The notes: generated from the sequence alone by a model not told the origin. A DNA stretch of 64,000 bases from Buttiauxella gaviniae ATCC 51604 (GCF_001654835.1 NZ_LXEP01000045.1:1-64000); one strand, 5' to 3'; counted from the first letter of the stretch, positions 54,411 to 63,149 are shown. Translations and numbers: made by a program.

Positions 54411-55445
54411 TTACCAGGCTTCATGCTGTGCAGTAAAGGAGGTGGCAAAATCAGACTCGGGTTTCTCGGTCGTTTTACCTGCCAACAAACGTAGCGACTG
54501 CAAACGTGCAACCGGGTCGGCAATTGGGGTATCAATAATAAATTCGTCGATGCCAAACTGCTGGCTTAATGCCGCAAGCCCGGCTTGAACGACCTCGGCG
54601 GTGCCTTTAAGCAGCGAAGGTTCTCGGCGTTCGATTTTTTTGATGGCGCTGCCTGCCTGGCGAGCAAATGCGTGAGCCTGCGCTTCACTGGCGACACTAA
54701 CACGTTGGTTGTTTTCAAGCTCAACGCTCCAGATTTCAACCAGGCTTGCCAGTTCATCGGCGGTATCCGCATCAGCGGCCACAATCACCTGCACCGCCAC
54801 TTGCGTGTCGCGCTGGCTTTTGCTGCGCCAGGTGTTAAGAACATCGCGCATTAGGGTTTTATCGCCATTCAGATGGGCGGCGTAGACGAAATTCCAGTTA
54901 AGATTTGCGGCAAGCTCTGCGCTCTCAAGGCTTGCGCCCAGTAAGAAGCGCTCAGCGCTTTTTGCAGGAACCGGTGTTGCGCGTAAGGTTTCCTCGTCAT
55001 CCTGCGCTGCTGGTAGTGAGAGCCAGTTATCAAGCTGAGTGAGTTTTTCCGCGAACGACTCTTTATCTTGCCCGGCACGTTGCAATGCTTGCGTGGAAAG
55101 CGGCAACCCCCCCGGCGCTTTACCTACACCGAGATCCACACGGCCCGGAGCAAGGCTTGCTAATAAATTGAAGTTTTCCGCTACTTTATAAGGACTGTAA
55201 TGTTGCAACATCACCCCACCGGAGCCGACACGAATGCGGCTGGTTTGCCCAACAATCCAGGCAATAAGCAACTCAGGAGACGGACTTGCCAGACGGGAAG
55301 TGTTGTGGTGCTCGGCAATCCAGAAACGGTGATAACCCCAGTCTTCGGCTTGTTGAGCCAGATGTAATGTGTGCTTCAGAGCGTCGCCAGGAGTGCCATC
55401 CTTTGCGACCGGACTTTTATCCAGCAGGCTGATTCGATAAGACAT
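54411..55445 (-). CDS. Luciferase-like monooxygenase, MsnO8/YtmO type
   Basis: FMN-dependent class A flavoprotein with the MsnO8 N-terminus 'RISLLDKSPVAKDGTPGDAL' and 'YHRFWIAEHHNTSRLASPSP', 'RIRVGSGGVMLQHYSPYKVA', 'RVDLGVGKAPGG'. 344 residues, 11 bp before the M20 gene and first in the operon. In Bacillus YtmO acts as the S-oxygenase giving the N-acetyl sulfoxide. Function here follows from operon partners. Confidence 0.8.
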   Translation of the reverse strand: MSYRISLLDKSPVAKDGTPGDALKHTLHLAQQAEDWGYHRFWIAEHHNTSRLASPSPELLIAWIVGQTSRIRVGSGGVMLQHYSPYKVAENFNLLASLAPGRVDLGVGKAPGGLPLSTQALQRAGQDKESFAEKLTQLDNWLSLPAAQDDEETLRATPVPAKSAERFLLGASLESAELAANLNWNFVYAAHLNGDKTLMRDVLNTWRSKSQRDTQVAVQVIVAADADTADELASLVEIWSVELENNQRVSVASEAQAHAFARQAGSAIKKIERREPSLLKGTAEVVQAGLAALSQQFGIDEFIIDTPIADPVARLQSLRLLAGKTTEKPESDFATSFTAQHEAW

Positions 55446-55755
55446 GCGACAAACTCGTATTGTTTAACATGCCTTAATTAATAAGGTTTTCACCTACACG
55501 AGTGAAACAATTAATTTACATTTAGTTAGCCAAAAACTGGATAAGCCCCTCCGCTGCATTTGAATGGCTCACATTTGGTCTCTATTGGTTTTTTTTAATC
55601 ATAAAAAGACCTTTTATGACACCTTTGATTGACATTGGTCCATAAATGACCCATTTTTATTATTAATTTAGTAAAAAGACCATTTATGACACTTTTGATG
55701 AAAGGTGGCTCATAAAAAACCTATTTTTATAAAAATATCAATCTAAGGGTCATAT
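55446..55755. promoter_or_regulatory. Divergent region between the sulfur operon and hipBST with a 60-bp tandem repeat
   Basis: Two imperfect direct copies start at 55612 and 55672 (exact 60-bp offset; about four fifths identical). Both begin TAAAAAGACC and contain TTTATGACAC, then CATAAA and ATTTTTAT. Half-sites GGTC/GACC and TTTATGAC recur further out (55577, 55638, 55749), giving several operator-like elements before the hipB ATG. I infer HipB/HipBST autoregulatory sites. The left part must hold the promoter of the sulfur operon. Confidence 0.6.
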
Positions 55756-56079
55756 ATGAACTATGACAATGCAACGCTCGAAGCCAAACTGCATACCATG
55801 AGCGAATTATTGAGAGACGTTAAAAAAGCGGTGGCGTTGCGAGCACAAGAATCGGACCTGGCGCTAACCGAGCAGATCATTACTGAGTCTGAGCAGTTGG
55901 GGCAACAACTCAACCAACGGCGCAAAGAATTAGAGATAGATTTGGCAACCCTTGAACTGCAAACAGGTGTGTCGGCATCAACGTTGAAACGCCTGTTTAA
56001 AGATCCCGACCAGGTCAAATTTGGTACCGTATTGCGAGTTGCTGACGCATTAGGAGTAAAACTGTGCGCCGCCGTGTAG
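55756..56079 (+). CDS. hipB: HipB-like DNA-binding antitoxin
   Basis: A 107-residue protein with a long N-terminal helix (residues 1-65, Glu/Gln/Leu-rich, coiled-coil-like) and a C-terminal Cro/Xre helix-turn-helix ('LDLATLE..TGVSASTLKRLF', 'VKFGTVLRVADALGVKL'). This is the HipB subunit of tripartite HipBST systems: it binds DNA and augments neutralisation by HipS. It overlaps hipS by 16 bp. Expected to bind the repeats just upstream. Confidence 0.85.
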   Translation: MNYDNATLEAKLHTMSELLRDVKKAVALRAQESDLALTEQIITESEQLGQQLNQRRKELEIDLATLELQTGVSASTLKRLFKDPDQVKFGTVLRVADALGVKLCAAV

Positions 56080-56378
56080 GAGTGTGGTTATACGGTGAAT
56101 CCGTGGGTGAATTGCGCCAGGACGATGACGGTTTTGCGTTTAGTTACCATGCCGACTATATCGGGCCGCCGCTCTCCTTAAGTTTACCGGTGCGTGTCGG
56201 TCATTTTCACAGCCGAACACTACCGCCCTTTTTTGCATCATTAGCACCTGAAGGTTGGTTGAAAATGCGTTACAGCCAACTACAACAACGCGATGAGCAG
56301 GATCTACTCGGTATGCTGATTGATAACGGCAAAAACCTGATTGGCGCAGTACAACTGGTCAACATTCAGGAGGATTAA
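56064..56378 (+). CDS. hipS: HipS, small antitoxin of HipBST
   Basis: A 104-residue protein equal to the N-subdomain 1 of HipA ('VWLYGESVGELRQDD', 'GPPLSLSLPVRVGHFHSRTL', 'PPFFASLAPEGWLKMRYSQL', 'NLIGAVQLV'), here as a separate gene. In HipBST it is this piece, not HipB, that neutralises the HipT kinase. It starts with GTG overlapping hipB and ends 2 bp before hipT. Translation coupling keeps antitoxin in supply. Confidence 0.87.
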   Translation: MRRRVGVWLYGESVGELRQDDDGFAFSYHADYIGPPLSLSLPVRVGHFHSRTLPPFFASLAPEGWLKMRYSQLQQRDEQDLLGMLIDNGKNLIGAVQLVNIQED

Positions 56379-56380
56379 CA

Positions 56381-57418
56381 ATGCGCTGCCACATTCTTTT
56401 GACTCCGCTGGTGCAGACCAAAGAGCGCGAGTCAGGTTATTCGAACAAAGGCCTCAAGCATCTGACCAGCTCCGGTAAGGTCAACCCGCAGCTGAGTTTT
56501 ACGCGCAGTGAATTTATTCACGAATTGCCAAAAGCCCAGCGCGGAATGAGTATTTCCGGGTATCAGCCGAAACTGCAAATGGTGGTACGCGATGGCGAAT
56601 TTGCGGTGGTAGAGCATCAGGGTGAATACATACTCAAACCCTCTCCGGCCGAATTTCCTCATCTGGCGGAAAACGAACACGCCACAATGACACTCATGGC
56701 GCGACTGGGGTTTGACGTACCGCCGCATGGATTAGTGAGTTTTGCGCCCGAAGGAAATGATACCGAGCGTGAGTTGGCCTTTGTTATCCGCCGCTTTGAC
56801 CGGGATATGATAAACGGGGTGGCTATTCACCAGGAACAACTTGATGCGGCGATGAATGTCGGTGAAAAGTACGGCAAAATCGGCAGTGACGGAAAACAAT
56901 ATGTCAGTTATCAGCAACTGGCTGCGTTCCTGACCCAGCATGTAAACAGCAACCTCGCCTTTAAAATCGACTTGTTCCGCCGTATCGCCTATGCGTATTT
57001 GCTGGGTAATAACGATATGCATCTGCGCAATTTCGGGTTGATGCACCCGAGAGTCGGCGAACCCACGCTATCCCCAGTTTATGACTTTGTCTCTGTTGCA
57101 CCCTATCCGGCTATTTTTAGTTCCGGATTTATGGCGCTGCCCCTGCTTATCTGTGAAGAAGGCGACCGAGAGTTGGCCCCAGGTTTTAAAACGGCATATG
57201 GAGAATATCTGGGAATGGATTTCCGGGAGCTTGGGTTAGGCATGGGCTTAACCGAGAAGCTGATTGTGAAACTGCTTAACGATTTGCAAAAAGAGAGCCG
57301 GGTTGTTGAGTCCGTATATCGTGATTCATTTATGCCAGCCGAGGCGATTGATGCCACGCTGCGTTGTTATCATCAGCGGTTAGATCGTTTAATGCGGCTG
57401 AATGAGGTCGAGTTGTAG
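56381..57418 (+). CDS. hipT: HipT, serine/threonine kinase toxin of HipBST
   Basis: HipA-like kinase lacking the N-subdomain 1. The Gly-rich loop is 'SISGYQPK' with Ser57 and Ser59, the two autophosphorylation sites reported for HipT. Lys86 is in 'YILKPS', the catalytic Asp212 in 'NNDMHLRNFG' and the metal-binding Asp235 in 'YDFVS'. HipT phosphorylates tryptophanyl-tRNA synthetase in E. coli O127, inhibiting translation. 345 residues; AGGAGG lies 7 nt before ATG. No truncation is seen, so the toxin is probably functional. Confidence 0.9.
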   Translation: MRCHILLTPLVQTKERESGYSNKGLKHLTSSGKVNPQLSFTRSEFIHELPKAQRGMSISGYQPKLQMVVRDGEFAVVEHQGEYILKPSPAEFPHLAENEHATMTLMARLGFDVPPHGLVSFAPEGNDTERELAFVIRRFDRDMINGVAIHQEQLDAAMNVGEKYGKIGSDGKQYVSYQQLAAFLTQHVNSNLAFKIDLFRRIAYAYLLGNNDMHLRNFGLMHPRVGEPTLSPVYDFVSVAPYPAIFSSGFMALPLLICEEGDRELAPGFKTAYGEYLGMDFRELGLGMGLTEKLIVKLLNDLQKESRVVESVYRDSFMPAEAIDATLRCYHQRLDRLMRLNEVEL

Positions 57419-57463
57419 AACGCACAGACAGGCGGCGTAATTCCATCAATCACTATCTCAATC

Positions 57464-57494
57464 ACCAATCAATCATTAAAAATGATTGATTGGT
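57464..57494. promoter_or_regulatory. Perfect 14-bp-arm operator palindrome before the esterase
   Basis: ACCAATCAATCATT (57464-57477) and its exact complement AATGATTGATTGGT (57481-57494) flank AAA. Its low GC content and lack of a T-run make a terminator unlikely. The ATCAATCA core is like TetR-family operators. No TetR gene lies beside it. Confidence 0.6.
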
Positions 57495-57589
57495 CAAAAT
57501 TATCTATTTCATATTATCTTCTTTTGCCATCAGACTGCATCGAGTCACTGAGAGCTAAATCTCTAACGGTTAGATTAAAAAGGAATTTT

Positions 57590-59197
57590 ATGAAACTTTT
57601 ACTATTGTCTGGGTTAATTGCCTGCGCCGCCTTTGTACCGGTTCGCTTTGCCACTGCGGATACGGATACTGAAGAAGTACGCGAAGAAGTGCGCACTCGC
57701 TCAGGTGTCATCCGGGGTGTCGATCGTGATGAACATGGCGTGCTGGCTTTTAAAGGTGTTCCCTATGCAGAACCCCCAGTAGGTGAGCTTCGCTGGCATG
57801 CGCCTGTGCCGCATAAAGCATGGGATGGTGTGCGGGATGCGCATCTGCCAGGAAACCGTTGTTTGTCGGCACTGGAAAAAGATCCGGTCCCCGGTGCCCC
57901 CCGAAATGAAGACTGTCTGACATTAAACATCTGGACCACCAGTAAAAAAACGTCTGATAAACAGCCCGTCATGGTCTGGTTGCACGGCGGTGGTTTTCAG
58001 TTCGGTTCAGGCAGCGACCCAACCATCGATGGAACCAAACTGGCGGAAAAAGGTGTCGTGCTGGTCACCTTAAATTATCGCCTTGGGGTATTGGGCTTTA
58101 TGGCCCATCCTGAACTGGATGCCGAAGGCGCATCAGGTAATTACGGCCTGCAGGATCAAATCGCTGCGTTACGCTGGGTGAAAGATAATATTGCATCGTT
58201 TGGTGGTGACCCCGACAACGTCACGTTATTTGGTGAGTCGGCTGGTGCAATGTCCGTGGGGATATTGATGATGTCGCCGCCTGCGAAGGGACTGTTTCAT
58301 AAAGCTATCGGCCAGAGTGGCGCATTCTGGGACGGTAAATATGGCCCGCTGGAGAGCTTTGAGGAATCTCGCTTAAGGGGCCAGGCGTATATGCAAAAAA
58401 TGGGCGCGAAATCTATTTCTGAGCTCAGATCCATGCCTGCGGATGCGTTAAATAATGCCGCGCTATGGAATTTTGACAAGAATCCGATCGTCACGGCATT
58501 CTCGCCGAACGTCGATCATTTTGTCGTACCAGAGTTTCCAGCAGCGGTATTCGCCCGTGGCGAACAGATGAAAATCCCTCTTCTGGCCGGATGGCAGGAA
58601 GCTGAATATTATCCTTTCAAGGCATTTTCTTTGCCCCATGCCAATGCCCAGGAGTTCAGAGATGCAGCGCAGCGTATGTTCGGGAAGGAACGACTTGCCG
58701 AGTTTCTTAAACTCTACCCGGCGTCAACAGATGCCGAGGCCAATACGTCGGCAGAGAACCTGACCTCTGACTTTACCATCAGCGAGCAAACCTGGCAGTG
58801 GCTTGAGTTGCAGAGCAAGTCTGGTGAGCCGGTGTATGGCTACGAATTTACTTACACCTCACCTTATGTCGCCATCGCCTCTCATATAACCGATGTCCCG
58901 TTTGTGTTCGGCACCCTAACACCTCAACACGTTATCGGAAGCAGGGTTCCTGCGGCAGCACCCGATTATGCATTCTCTGACCTTTTAATGAATTACTGGA
59001 CCAATTTTGCGAAGAAATCGGATCCGAATGGCCCAGGATTACCGCACTGGCCGGTTTATGATGAAAAGGGTTTGATCCAGGTTTTGGGTAAAACGACAGA
59101 ACCTAAAGGCGTTGCTCAACTTGAGCGTTTCCGTTTTCTTTCAAGTTTCCGGGTCGATGGGGTATTCCCGATGCGCTGGCGCACAGACGTGCAATAA
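57590..59197 (+). CDS. Secreted type-B carboxylesterase
   Basis: Signal peptide 'MKLLLLSGLIACAAFVPVRF' with cleavage near FATADT. Alpha/beta-hydrolase of the carboxylesterase/cholinesterase family: oxyanion hole 'WLHGGGFQFGSGSDP', nucleophile Ser in 'LFGESAGAMSVG', and the second motif 'EDCLTLNIW'. The catalytic acid and His follow in the C-terminal half. The frame opens at 57482; ATG 57590 with AGGA 5-8 nt before begins the signal peptide. 535 residues. Substrate unknown; probably hydrolyses esters in the periplasm or outside the cell. Confidence 0.88.
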   Translation: MKLLLLSGLIACAAFVPVRFATADTDTEEVREEVRTRSGVIRGVDRDEHGVLAFKGVPYAEPPVGELRWHAPVPHKAWDGVRDAHLPGNRCLSALEKDPVPGAPRNEDCLTLNIWTTSKKTSDKQPVMVWLHGGGFQFGSGSDPTIDGTKLAEKGVVLVTLNYRLGVLGFMAHPELDAEGASGNYGLQDQIAALRWVKDNIASFGGDPDNVTLFGESAGAMSVGILMMSPPAKGLFHKAIGQSGAFWDGKYGPLESFEESRLRGQAYMQKMGAKSISELRSMPADALNNAALWNFDKNPIVTAFSPNVDHFVVPEFPAAVFARGEQMKIPLLAGWQEAEYYPFKAFSLPHANAQEFRDAAQRMFGKERLAEFLKLYPASTDAEANTSAENLTSDFTISEQTWQWLELQSKSGEPVYGYEFTYTSPYVAIASHITDVPFVFGTLTPQHVIGSRVPAAAPDYAFSDLLMNYWTNFAKKSDPNGPGLPHWPVYDEKGLIQVLGKTTEPKGVAQLERFRFLSSFRVDGVFPMRWRTDVQ

Positions 59198-59231
59198 CGG
59201 CTATCCGCAACAGTTCGCGAAGTCAAAATAT

Positions 59232-59259
59232 CGGGCAACAGCATTTATGTTGTTGCCCG
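59232..59259. terminator. Hairpin between esterase and tsr (convergent)
   Basis: Arms CGGGCAACA (59232-59240) and TGTTGCCCG (59251-59259) are perfectly complementary around a 10-nt loop, placed between two convergent genes. Only short T-runs follow, so termination strength is uncertain. Confidence 0.65.
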
Positions 59260-59283
59260 TATTCAAGACTCACATCACGAAAA

Positions 59284-60948
59284 TCAGAACGTTTCCCAAT
59301 TCTCGTTTGAATCGCTCACCGGGGCTTTGCGATTTTGTACAGGAGTGAGAGTCAGCTTCGGCTCAACGCTACGGGGTTCTTTTTTGGTTTCCTGGCCAAT
59401 ACGGAACACGGCTACAGCCTGAGTCAGACGGCTTGCCTGATCTTCAAGAGCCGAAGCAGCAGCGGCAGATTCCTCAACCAAAGCGGCGTTTTGCTGCGTT
59501 ACACGGTCCATTTCAGAAACCGCCAGCCCGACCTGGTCGATACCACGGCTTTGCTCATCAGACGCCGAGGCAATCTCACCCATAATATCCGTCACACGCG
59601 TGACCGCATTGACGATTTCGCCCATGGTTTCACCCGCACTTTCAACCAGGGTTGAACCGGTATCCACTTTATTGACGGAATCTTCAATCAGCCCTTTAAT
59701 CTCTTTCGCCGCCTGTGCACTACGCTGCGCCAGGTTACGCACTTCACCGGCAACAACCGCAAAACCACGTCCTTGCTCACCGGCACGCGCAGCTTCAACG
59801 GCGGCGTTCAGCGCCAGAATATTGGTCTGGAAAGCGATACCGTCAATCACGCTGGTGATGTCAGCAATTTTCTTCGAGCTACCGGCGATGTCATTCATGG
59901 TACGCACCACGTTATCCACCACTTTGCCGCCCCTCTGCGCGGTTTCTGATGCGCTTAAGGCCAGCTGGCTTGCCTGACGGGCGTTTTCCGCATTCTGTTT
60001 CACGGTCGCGGTTAACTGTTCCATGCTGGCAGCAGTCTCTTCAAGCGAAGCGGCTTGTTGTTCAGTACGGGAAGAAAGGTCGTTATTACCGATAGAAATT
60101 TCGCTGGCACCGCTATAAATCGCATGTGCGCCATTACGAACTTCGTTCACTGTGCTCACCAGCTCCGACTGCATATGACGCAGGCTTGCTGCCAGTTGGC
60201 CCATTTCATTGGTCCCTTGCACATCAATAGAATGCATCAGGTCACCGTCCGCAATATGACGGATGTTATCAATCAAGCGATGCAAAGGTTCGATAAGGGT
60301 TTTCTTGATACCCAGCCAAACGGTAATAATCGCCGCAACAACCAGCGCCAGAATTACAACCAGGATCCAGATGGCCTGCGAGTAAGACTGGTTATTATCG
60401 TCTACCGCTTGTTGATACAGGCGGTCATTTTGTTGCAGGTAGGTGACGTACTGCTGCTCAAAACCATCCTGATATTTCTGGGTTGGCTGGTCGAAGAACT
60501 CATTAATTTTGCCTGCGCCAAGCAGTTGAATGAGCTCGGCCAACGCACCGTGGTAAATCACATAGTTGCGTTTGATTTCATTGATTGACTCTTCGCTCTG
60601 ACGCGGGTCGCGTGGCAAGGATTCATATGCCGCCCACTCTTTTTCGGCCTGCTTTAACGACTGGCTGGCAATCAGCATCAGCTCATTTACCGTCGCACCG
60701 CTACCGATATTGTTGGTATCCATCATATGGCGGATACCGGCACGGTTTAGCGTGTTACGAGTCTGCAATAACGCAACCCAGCTGCCGTTGAGTGTGGACT
60801 GCTGCTGGCGAATAGTTTGCAGCACGGTGAAGTTTTCTTTGTCGTTTTTCAGCGCGTTGAAGAACAACCCGCCAGACGTCATTTGTAAAATGCCGAATAA
60901 ACCCAGCACAAACAGAAGGCTGGTTACAACTTTTATGCGATTTAACAT
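59284..60948 (-). CDS. tsr: Tsr-type methyl-accepting chemotaxis protein
   Basis: Membrane helix 1 (residues about 7-30), periplasmic domain with Arg64, Asn68 and Arg69 in '[12 protein letters not shown]' for serine binding, membrane helix 2 (about 190-213), HAMP, then the signalling coiled coil with the hairpin '[20 protein letters not shown]'. The last five residues are NWETF, the CheR/CheB docking pentapeptide. Sequence is very close to E. coli Tsr throughout (554 aa). Senses serine and temperature/pH through CheA-CheW. Here it lies upstream of nothing co-directional except yqjI/yqjH, 86 bp behind. Confidence 0.9.
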   Translation of the reverse strand: MLNRIKVVTSLLFVLGLFGILQMTSGGLFFNALKNDKENFTVLQTIRQQQSTLNGSWVALLQTRNTLNRAGIRHMMDTNNIGSGATVNELMLIASQSLKQAEKEWAAYESLPRDPRQSEESINEIKRNYVIYHGALAELIQLLGAGKINEFFDQPTQKYQDGFEQQYVTYLQQNDRLYQQAVDDNNQSYSQAIWILVVILALVVAAIITVWLGIKKTLIEPLHRLIDNIRHIADGDLMHSIDVQGTNEMGQLAASLRHMQSELVSTVNEVRNGAHAIYSGASEISIGNNDLSSRTEQQAASLEETAASMEQLTATVKQNAENARQASQLALSASETAQRGGKVVDNVVRTMNDIAGSSKKIADITSVIDGIAFQTNILALNAAVEAARAGEQGRGFAVVAGEVRNLAQRSAQAAKEIKGLIEDSVNKVDTGSTLVESAGETMGEIVNAVTRVTDIMGEIASASDEQSRGIDQVGLAVSEMDRVTQQNAALVEESAAAASALEDQASRLTQAVAVFRIGQETKKEPRSVEPKLTLTPVQNRKAPVSDSNENWETF

Positions 60949-61034
60949 GCTAATTTGTTCTCATGGCAACAGAAGCATATAGTTTCGGCAGATTTGGGCG
61001 AATCTTTATGCTTCATTGTCGAGAACTGGCGAAA

Positions 61035-61622
61035 TTAACTGCGTTCGATATCCTTCGCGGCCTGATCAAGGGTATCGATGATTTTATACAGCGTCTCTTT
61101 CGGCAAATCGCTCTGGCCAAGTTTGGTATTGAGCGCCATTTTGAAGTTATGGATGGCACGCTGTATTTCAGGAAGCCGGCGGTTATCGCCTAATACTCCT
61201 AACGATTCAAGCCTCGAGATAATATGGCCGAGGTGCTCATGTTGCTGAGCAAGTTCGGCATGTCCCTCTTCGGTTAGCATCCACGCTTTTTTGTTACTTT
61301 CGCTCTGCACTGCACTGATAAACCCCATCTCCTCAAGCAATGAGAGGTTCGGGTAAATAATGCCAGGGCTTGGCACATATTCACCTTTTGCCGTGGCCTC
61401 GATGGATTTAATCAGCTCATAACCGTGGGCTGTGTTGGCTGAGAGGAAGTGCAGGATCAGCAGACGGATGTCGTTGGCATCAAACAAGCGTTCACGGCGC
61501 ATCCGCGCTTTACCTTCCATTCCCCCGTGTTCGTGATGACCATGATGGCCACCGTGTAAACCATGCTGTTCATGGCGTTCATGTTTGGCGCAAAAACGAT
61601 GATGAATATGTTGGATTCTCAT
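61035..61622 (-). CDS. yqjI: YqjI-like PadR-family metal-responsive regulator
   Basis: His-rich N-terminus (HHRFCAKHERHEQHGLHGGH) and a PadR winged helix at about 50-125 ('AHGYELIKSIEATAKGEYVP', 'SPGIIYPNLSLLEEMGFI'). E. coli YqjI represses yqjH and itself and is inactivated by Ni2+. The frame opens at 61703; ATG 61622 (MRIQHIHHRF) is the start. 195 residues. Here it lies 10 bp after yqjH on the same strand, unlike the divergent E. coli layout. Confidence 0.85.
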   Translation of the reverse strand: MRIQHIHHRFCAKHERHEQHGLHGGHHGHHEHGGMEGKARMRRERLFDANDIRLLILHFLSANTAHGYELIKSIEATAKGEYVPSPGIIYPNLSLLEEMGFISAVQSESNKKAWMLTEEGHAELAQQHEHLGHIISRLESLGVLGDNRRLPEIQRAIHNFKMALNTKLGQSDLPKETLYKIIDTLDQAAKDIERS

Positions 61623-61632
61623 GTTCGTTTCC

Positions 61633-62394
61633 TTATTTGTTATGCCAGTAAGCGACAGCGCGGACGTAATCTCCGTCCAGCCCGCGGTTTTCCAGCAGTT
61701 CATCGCTCAGTTGTTTCACATCGTGCCCTTCGCCGGTAATCCAGACGAAATAGTCAGTCTCCGGGAATTCAAGGGTACGGAGGTTGCTTGCGATGGATGG
61801 GGTATCAAGCCACTCAACGCGCGCATGTTCAAACTCGCTGAGATATTCGTGAGTTTGTGCATGGTGACTATTGACCAGCACGACAGGTGAAATGTGTTCG
61901 GGTAAGGAGAGCAAGCGGCGACGGACTGCGGGTAAACCACTTTCATCGCAAATATAGAGTTGGAATGCGTAATCGGTTGGGATCACGAGCGACCCTCTTG
62001 GCCCGCCGATAAGCAATGTATCGCCCACTGCGGCGTTATCAGCCCACGAACTCGCCACACCGCCGTCGTGAATATAGAAATCCAACGTCAATTCGTTACG
62101 TGCGGCATCAAAAGACAAAGGCGTGTAATCGCGTGAAATTGGTCGCAGCCCTTCGCCCCAGACAATGCCATCGTCGGTAACTGATGGGCGCGCAAAGTCG
62201 CCGTTTTCAGGTGGGAAAAAGACTTTTACATGGTCATCAAAACCCTGTGAAGAAAAGCCAACCAGGTCGGGGCTGGTAAAAACAATACGGTGGAAGCAGC
62301 CGGCGACCGTTTGTTTGCTTTTAACGGTTAATTCACGGAATTTGAGCTCGTTTTTTACGCGCATAGGAAGTTTAGGTTTGGTTTGTATGGTCAT
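61633..62394 (-). CDS. yqjH: YqjH-like NADPH-dependent ferric-chelate reductase
   Basis: Siderophore-interacting (ViuB/FSR) flavoprotein: FAD-binding 'SRDYTPLSFDAARNELTLDF', 'HDGGVASSWADNAAVGDTLL', and a C-terminal NADPH domain ('CDESGLPAVRRRLLSLPE', 'WITGEGHDVKQL'). It reduces iron(III)-siderophore chelates to release iron. The frame opens at 62445; ATG 62394 has GAG 7 nt before. 253 residues. Probably cotranscribed with yqjI. Confidence 0.87.
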   Translation of the reverse strand: MTIQTKPKLPMRVKNELKFRELTVKSKQTVAGCFHRIVFTSPDLVGFSSQGFDDHVKVFFPPENGDFARPSVTDDGIVWGEGLRPISRDYTPLSFDAARNELTLDFYIHDGGVASSWADNAAVGDTLLIGGPRGSLVIPTDYAFQLYICDESGLPAVRRRLLSLPEHISPVVLVNSHHAQTHEYLSEFEHARVEWLDTPSIASNLRTLEFPETDYFVWITGEGHDVKQLSDELLENRGLDGDYVRAVAYWHNK

Positions 62395-62422
62395 CGGTTT
62401 CTCATTATTCATTGTGTAAGAT

Positions 62423-62435
62423 ATATCATAGATAT
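62423..62435. promoter_or_regulatory. Possible YqjI operator before yqjH
   Basis: The inverted repeat ATATC-ATA-GATAT (62423-62435), flanked by AT-rich DNA, lies 29 bp upstream of the yqjH start. An inverted repeat of this kind is what PadR-family YqjI proteins bind. Other elements of the promoter were not resolved. Confidence 0.4.
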
Positions 62436-62697
62436 GTTTTAGCACATGAACATGAGATTGTCGTTATCAATTTTTGCGATTATACAAGCTGCATTCCGCT
62501 GAAAGTTTAATCAATTTAACTGACTCGTCTCACGGGTCGCAAATTGACAAACCCTTACCAAGCGGCGCTTTCAATTTGCTTTAAGTGGTGCATACACTGG
62601 GGTTGGCAGTGACTGCCAGCAAATTCCATTCACCCACCCTCTACCCAAATAATTCGCAATTGAAGCATGACGGGTAGAACAGTCCAGGAGGTTCGCA

Positions 62698-62913
62698 ATG
62701 TTTCCTGAGTACCGTGAATTGATCAACGAACTAAAATCCGCTAACCCACGTTTCCTCAGCTTGTTTGACAAGCACAATCAACTCGACGATGAGATTTTAC
62801 GCCAGGGGGGACCAAAAGGGACGGGATACAACGAAAAGGTCGTGCAGATGAAAAAAGAGAAGCTGCGGCTAAAAGATGAGTTGTATCAGATGTTGAAGAA
62901 AGCCAGTCATTAG
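62698..62913 (+). CDS. ydcH: YdcH family (DUF465) small protein
   Basis: Conserved start 'MFPEYRELINELKSANPRFL' and 'SLFDKHNQLDDEI', then a basic helix 'VVQMKKEKLRLKDELYQML'. 71 residues, a long coiled-coil-like protein of unknown function; E. coli YdcH has 74. AGGAGG precedes the ATG by 7 nt. Single gene; a repeat element begins 34 bp after its stop. Confidence 0.9.
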   Translation: MFPEYRELINELKSANPRFLSLFDKHNQLDDEILRQGGPKGTGYNEKVVQMKKEKLRLKDELYQMLKKASH

Positions 62914-62947
62914 GTTCGTTGTCAGGAAGGGGGCGCTCCCCTTCCTT

Positions 62948-63149
62948 TATACCCGTCATACTTCAAGTTGCATGTGCGTTGGCAATACTCGGCCCATCCA
63001 TGGGCCTCGCCCCTCTGGGGCCGCAGCAAGCTGCGTTCAAATCTGCTCCAGGCAGATTTGTCCTCGCTCACCCCAGTCACTTACTCAAGTAAGCTCCTGG
63101 GAACTCACTGCGTCGCCGCCTTCCTGCAACTCGAATTATTTAGGGTATA
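62948..63149. repeat. Enterobacterial intergenic repeat element (about 200 bp)
   Basis: The ends are inverted repeats: TATACCCGTCATACTTCAAG at 62948 and, on the other strand, TATACCCTAAATAATTCGAG ending at 63149. The interior holds nested hairpins, e.g. CTCACT..., AAATCTGC..., CCCATGGGCC and the terminal TTGCA/TGCAA pair. This is the dispersed non-coding repeat family known from many enterobacterial genomes; I recognise the ends but no database name is claimed. The right end provides the stop codon of yqfB. Confidence 0.75.
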
